From assembly GCA_028874675.1 (NCBI GenBank), contig JAPPJA010000227.1, positions 1 to 6,918 on the forward strand: 6,918 nucleotides of DNA, written 5' to 3'. This DNA is from Chloroflexota bacterium (lineage in GTDB: Bacteria; Chloroflexota; Dehalococcoidia; Lucifugimonadales; UBA3495). The first letter of the stretch is position 1, and each line of letters starts with the position of its first letter. Under the pieces are notes generated by a model. That model saw nothing but the letters and a program-made list of their open reading frames with translations. It did not search any database and was not told the DNA's origin. Position numbers and translations under genes: made by a program. Below are positions 5,804-6,918 of this stretch, one piece after another.

Positions 5804-6802
5804 ATGCTAATGACCTTTGAATTTGACCAACTGATTACATTGTTCCTGCCCAGCGCAATCGGTGTTACAGGTTACGCGCTGTTCTTGGTGGGGTTTCTCA
5901 TGCTGACCCGACAGGCCCTAAGGTTCTTAGGGCCGATGGACTCCGTCCTCCGCATGAACATTGGCAAGCGAATCAGGCTGGCAGCTTGGGTCATGGGAGC
6001 AGGCCTTGCCCTGTTGGTTCTACGGGAGATTCTGTTGTTCGTGGTCGTTACCCTGGCCGTTGCCGGCGTGGCTGTTGGCGTCGGCGCCTTTTGGTCATAC
6101 GAGGAGCGGAATGGGCCGGTGACCACGTTCGCATCCAGCGGGGACGTGGTTGCCGTCGCTGGAAAGGTTTCGATCAGCGTAGGGGAATTGCAGGAAGCAG
6201 TGATGCATCTTCAACACTCGAAGCTGATGGCAGAAGGAGCTCTACAACGGCGCCTACACGCGGAAATAGGGCACCCGATCGACTATCAGGAAGACCTTCG
6301 CAACTTGGGCCTCAAGTATGGTGATGATAACGTCGCCCTGGCGGGCCTGATACACGACCACATCCTGTACCAGAAGGCCGTGGAGCTCGGCTACGAACCG
6401 ACCGCGGAGGAAGTGGAGGCGAATATAGAGTGGGCGCGCGACGCCTACAAGCGCGGCCAGTGGGGCGAGTACAATCAGGGATGGATTGAGTCGGTAGGGG
6501 AAGACCACTACTTCGAGAACATATACCCCGCATTGGTGACTCGCTCAATGGCGACCGAGAAGCTCCATCAGCGCTTAGGCCAAGAGGTAGAGGCTCGGTA
6601 CTACGAAGGGGAGCTGCCCCTCCGGTACCAGTTCGAAGAAGCGGTGCTGGCTAAGGCCGAAATCACCGTGCTGGAAAGTGAGGAACATTCGGCGACGCTG
6701 GACGGGGTCTTGGGCTACCTGGCCGAACTGAGGGAGACCGACATAGCCCATTGGCAGTCCAAAAGGAGCCCAAGTACGGGTGATATTTCCGACGGCCCCT
6801 GA
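5804..6802 (+). CDS. Membrane-anchored SurA-N-like protein without a PPIase domain
   Basis: A 332-residue protein. A hydrophobic segment at about 13-35 and a long hydrophobic stretch at about 59-97 (broken by R74-E75) suggest two or three membrane helices. The remaining 235 residues are soluble, charged and probably outside the cytoplasmic membrane. Residues 113-132 (GDVVAVAGKVSISVGELQEA) and 178-215 (GLIHDHILYQKAVELGYEPT, then AEEVEANIEWARDAYKRG) match the SurA/PpiD N-terminal chaperone pattern: a V-A-x-V-x-G-x-x-I-x-x-x-E-L strand-helix, then LI...L..kA.eLG....EEV. No parvulin or cyclophilin domain follows, so a holdase or quality-control role is more likely than isomerase activity. The start is ATG 5804; a second in-frame ATG is at 5810, and neither has a strong ribosome site. 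A second membrane gene begins 24 bases downstream. Confidence 0.85.
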   Translation: MLMTFEFDQLITLFLPSAIGVTGYALFLVGFLMLTRQALRFLGPMDSVLRMNIGKRIRLAAWVMGAGLALLVLREILLFVVVTLAVAGVAVGVGAFWSYEERNGPVTTFASSGDVVAVAGKVSISVGELQEAVMHLQHSKLMAEGALQRRLHAEIGHPIDYQEDLRNLGLKYGDDNVALAGLIHDHILYQKAVELGYEPTAEEVEANIEWARDAYKRGQWGEYNQGWIESVGEDHYFENIYPALVTRSMATEKLHQRLGQEVEARYYEGELPLRYQFEEAVLAKAEITVLESEEHSATLDGVLGYLAELRETDIAHWQSKRSPSTGDISDGP

Positions 6803-6826
6803 GGCTGGTTAGCTCGGAGAACTCGC

Positions 6827-6918
6827 ATGGTTTTAGTCGTAGCCGCCGCACTCGTCCTCGTCCTACTCGGCATCTGGTGGGTCACCCGGAAGCGGGGGCC
6901 GACCGGGGAAGAGCGTAT
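6827..6918 (+). CDS. N-terminus of a membrane protein, cut by window edge
   Basis: Only 30 codons are visible. MVLVVAAALVLVLLGIWW (1-18) is a single hydrophobic helix, followed by a basic stop-transfer cluster (TRKRGP) and EER, so an N-terminal membrane anchor or uncleaved signal is likely. A ribosome site GGAGA (6816-6820) sits 6 bases before the ATG and supports this start. The gap of 24 bases to the SurA-N-like gene suggests cotranscription. Too little is present to name a family. Confidence 0.7.
   Translation, partial: MVLVVAAALVLVLLGIWWVTRKRGPTGEER

Overview
The window is high-GC bacterial DNA, densely coded on the minus strand in its left two thirds and sparsely coded on the right. The left-edge gene encodes a lipoprotein whose signal peptide is followed by a Thr/Pro/Ala-rich linker. 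In my experience that style is common in Chloroflexota (Dehalococcoidia/SAR202-like lineages). I know of no marker gene here that would prove this, so the taxonomy is a weak inference.

Layout. (1) 1-1295, minus: a lipoprotein cut by the left edge, with a duplicated three-cysteine module. (2) About 1296-1357: a gap holding a strong GC-rich hairpin. (3) 1358-4081, minus: a 907-residue protein with an N-terminal nuclease-like region, a gamma-class N6-adenine DNA methyltransferase core and a C-terminal HsdS/type IIG-like target-recognition region. It is probably a one-polypeptide restriction-modification enzyme or a defence methyltransferase. (4) 4141-4557 and 4558-4830, minus: a PIN-domain VapC-family toxin preceded by its Phd/YefM-family antitoxin, abutting as TGA-ATG, with a consensus -10 box and a repeated CTAGAC motif upstream. 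(5) About 4865-5803: roughly 940 bases with no convincing intact gene. It holds a possible remnant of a type I restriction N-terminal domain on the plus strand and several inverted repeats. (6) 5804-6802, plus: a membrane-anchored protein with a SurA-N-like chaperone region and no PPIase domain. (7) 6827 to the right edge, plus: the start of a second membrane protein, probably cotranscribed with it.

How the parts may fit together. Antitoxin, toxin and restriction-modification gene read in the same direction with short gaps, so they form a small defence or stability module, possibly one transcript. A 7-bp inverted repeat lies just upstream of the methyltransferase start, where a regulator or RNA fold could tune its expression separately. 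The decayed restriction-like fragment beyond the antitoxin suggests the locus has hosted other restriction genes. The plus-strand genes at the right look like an unrelated envelope or protein-folding unit. No RNA gene, CRISPR array or intact mobile element was recognised.
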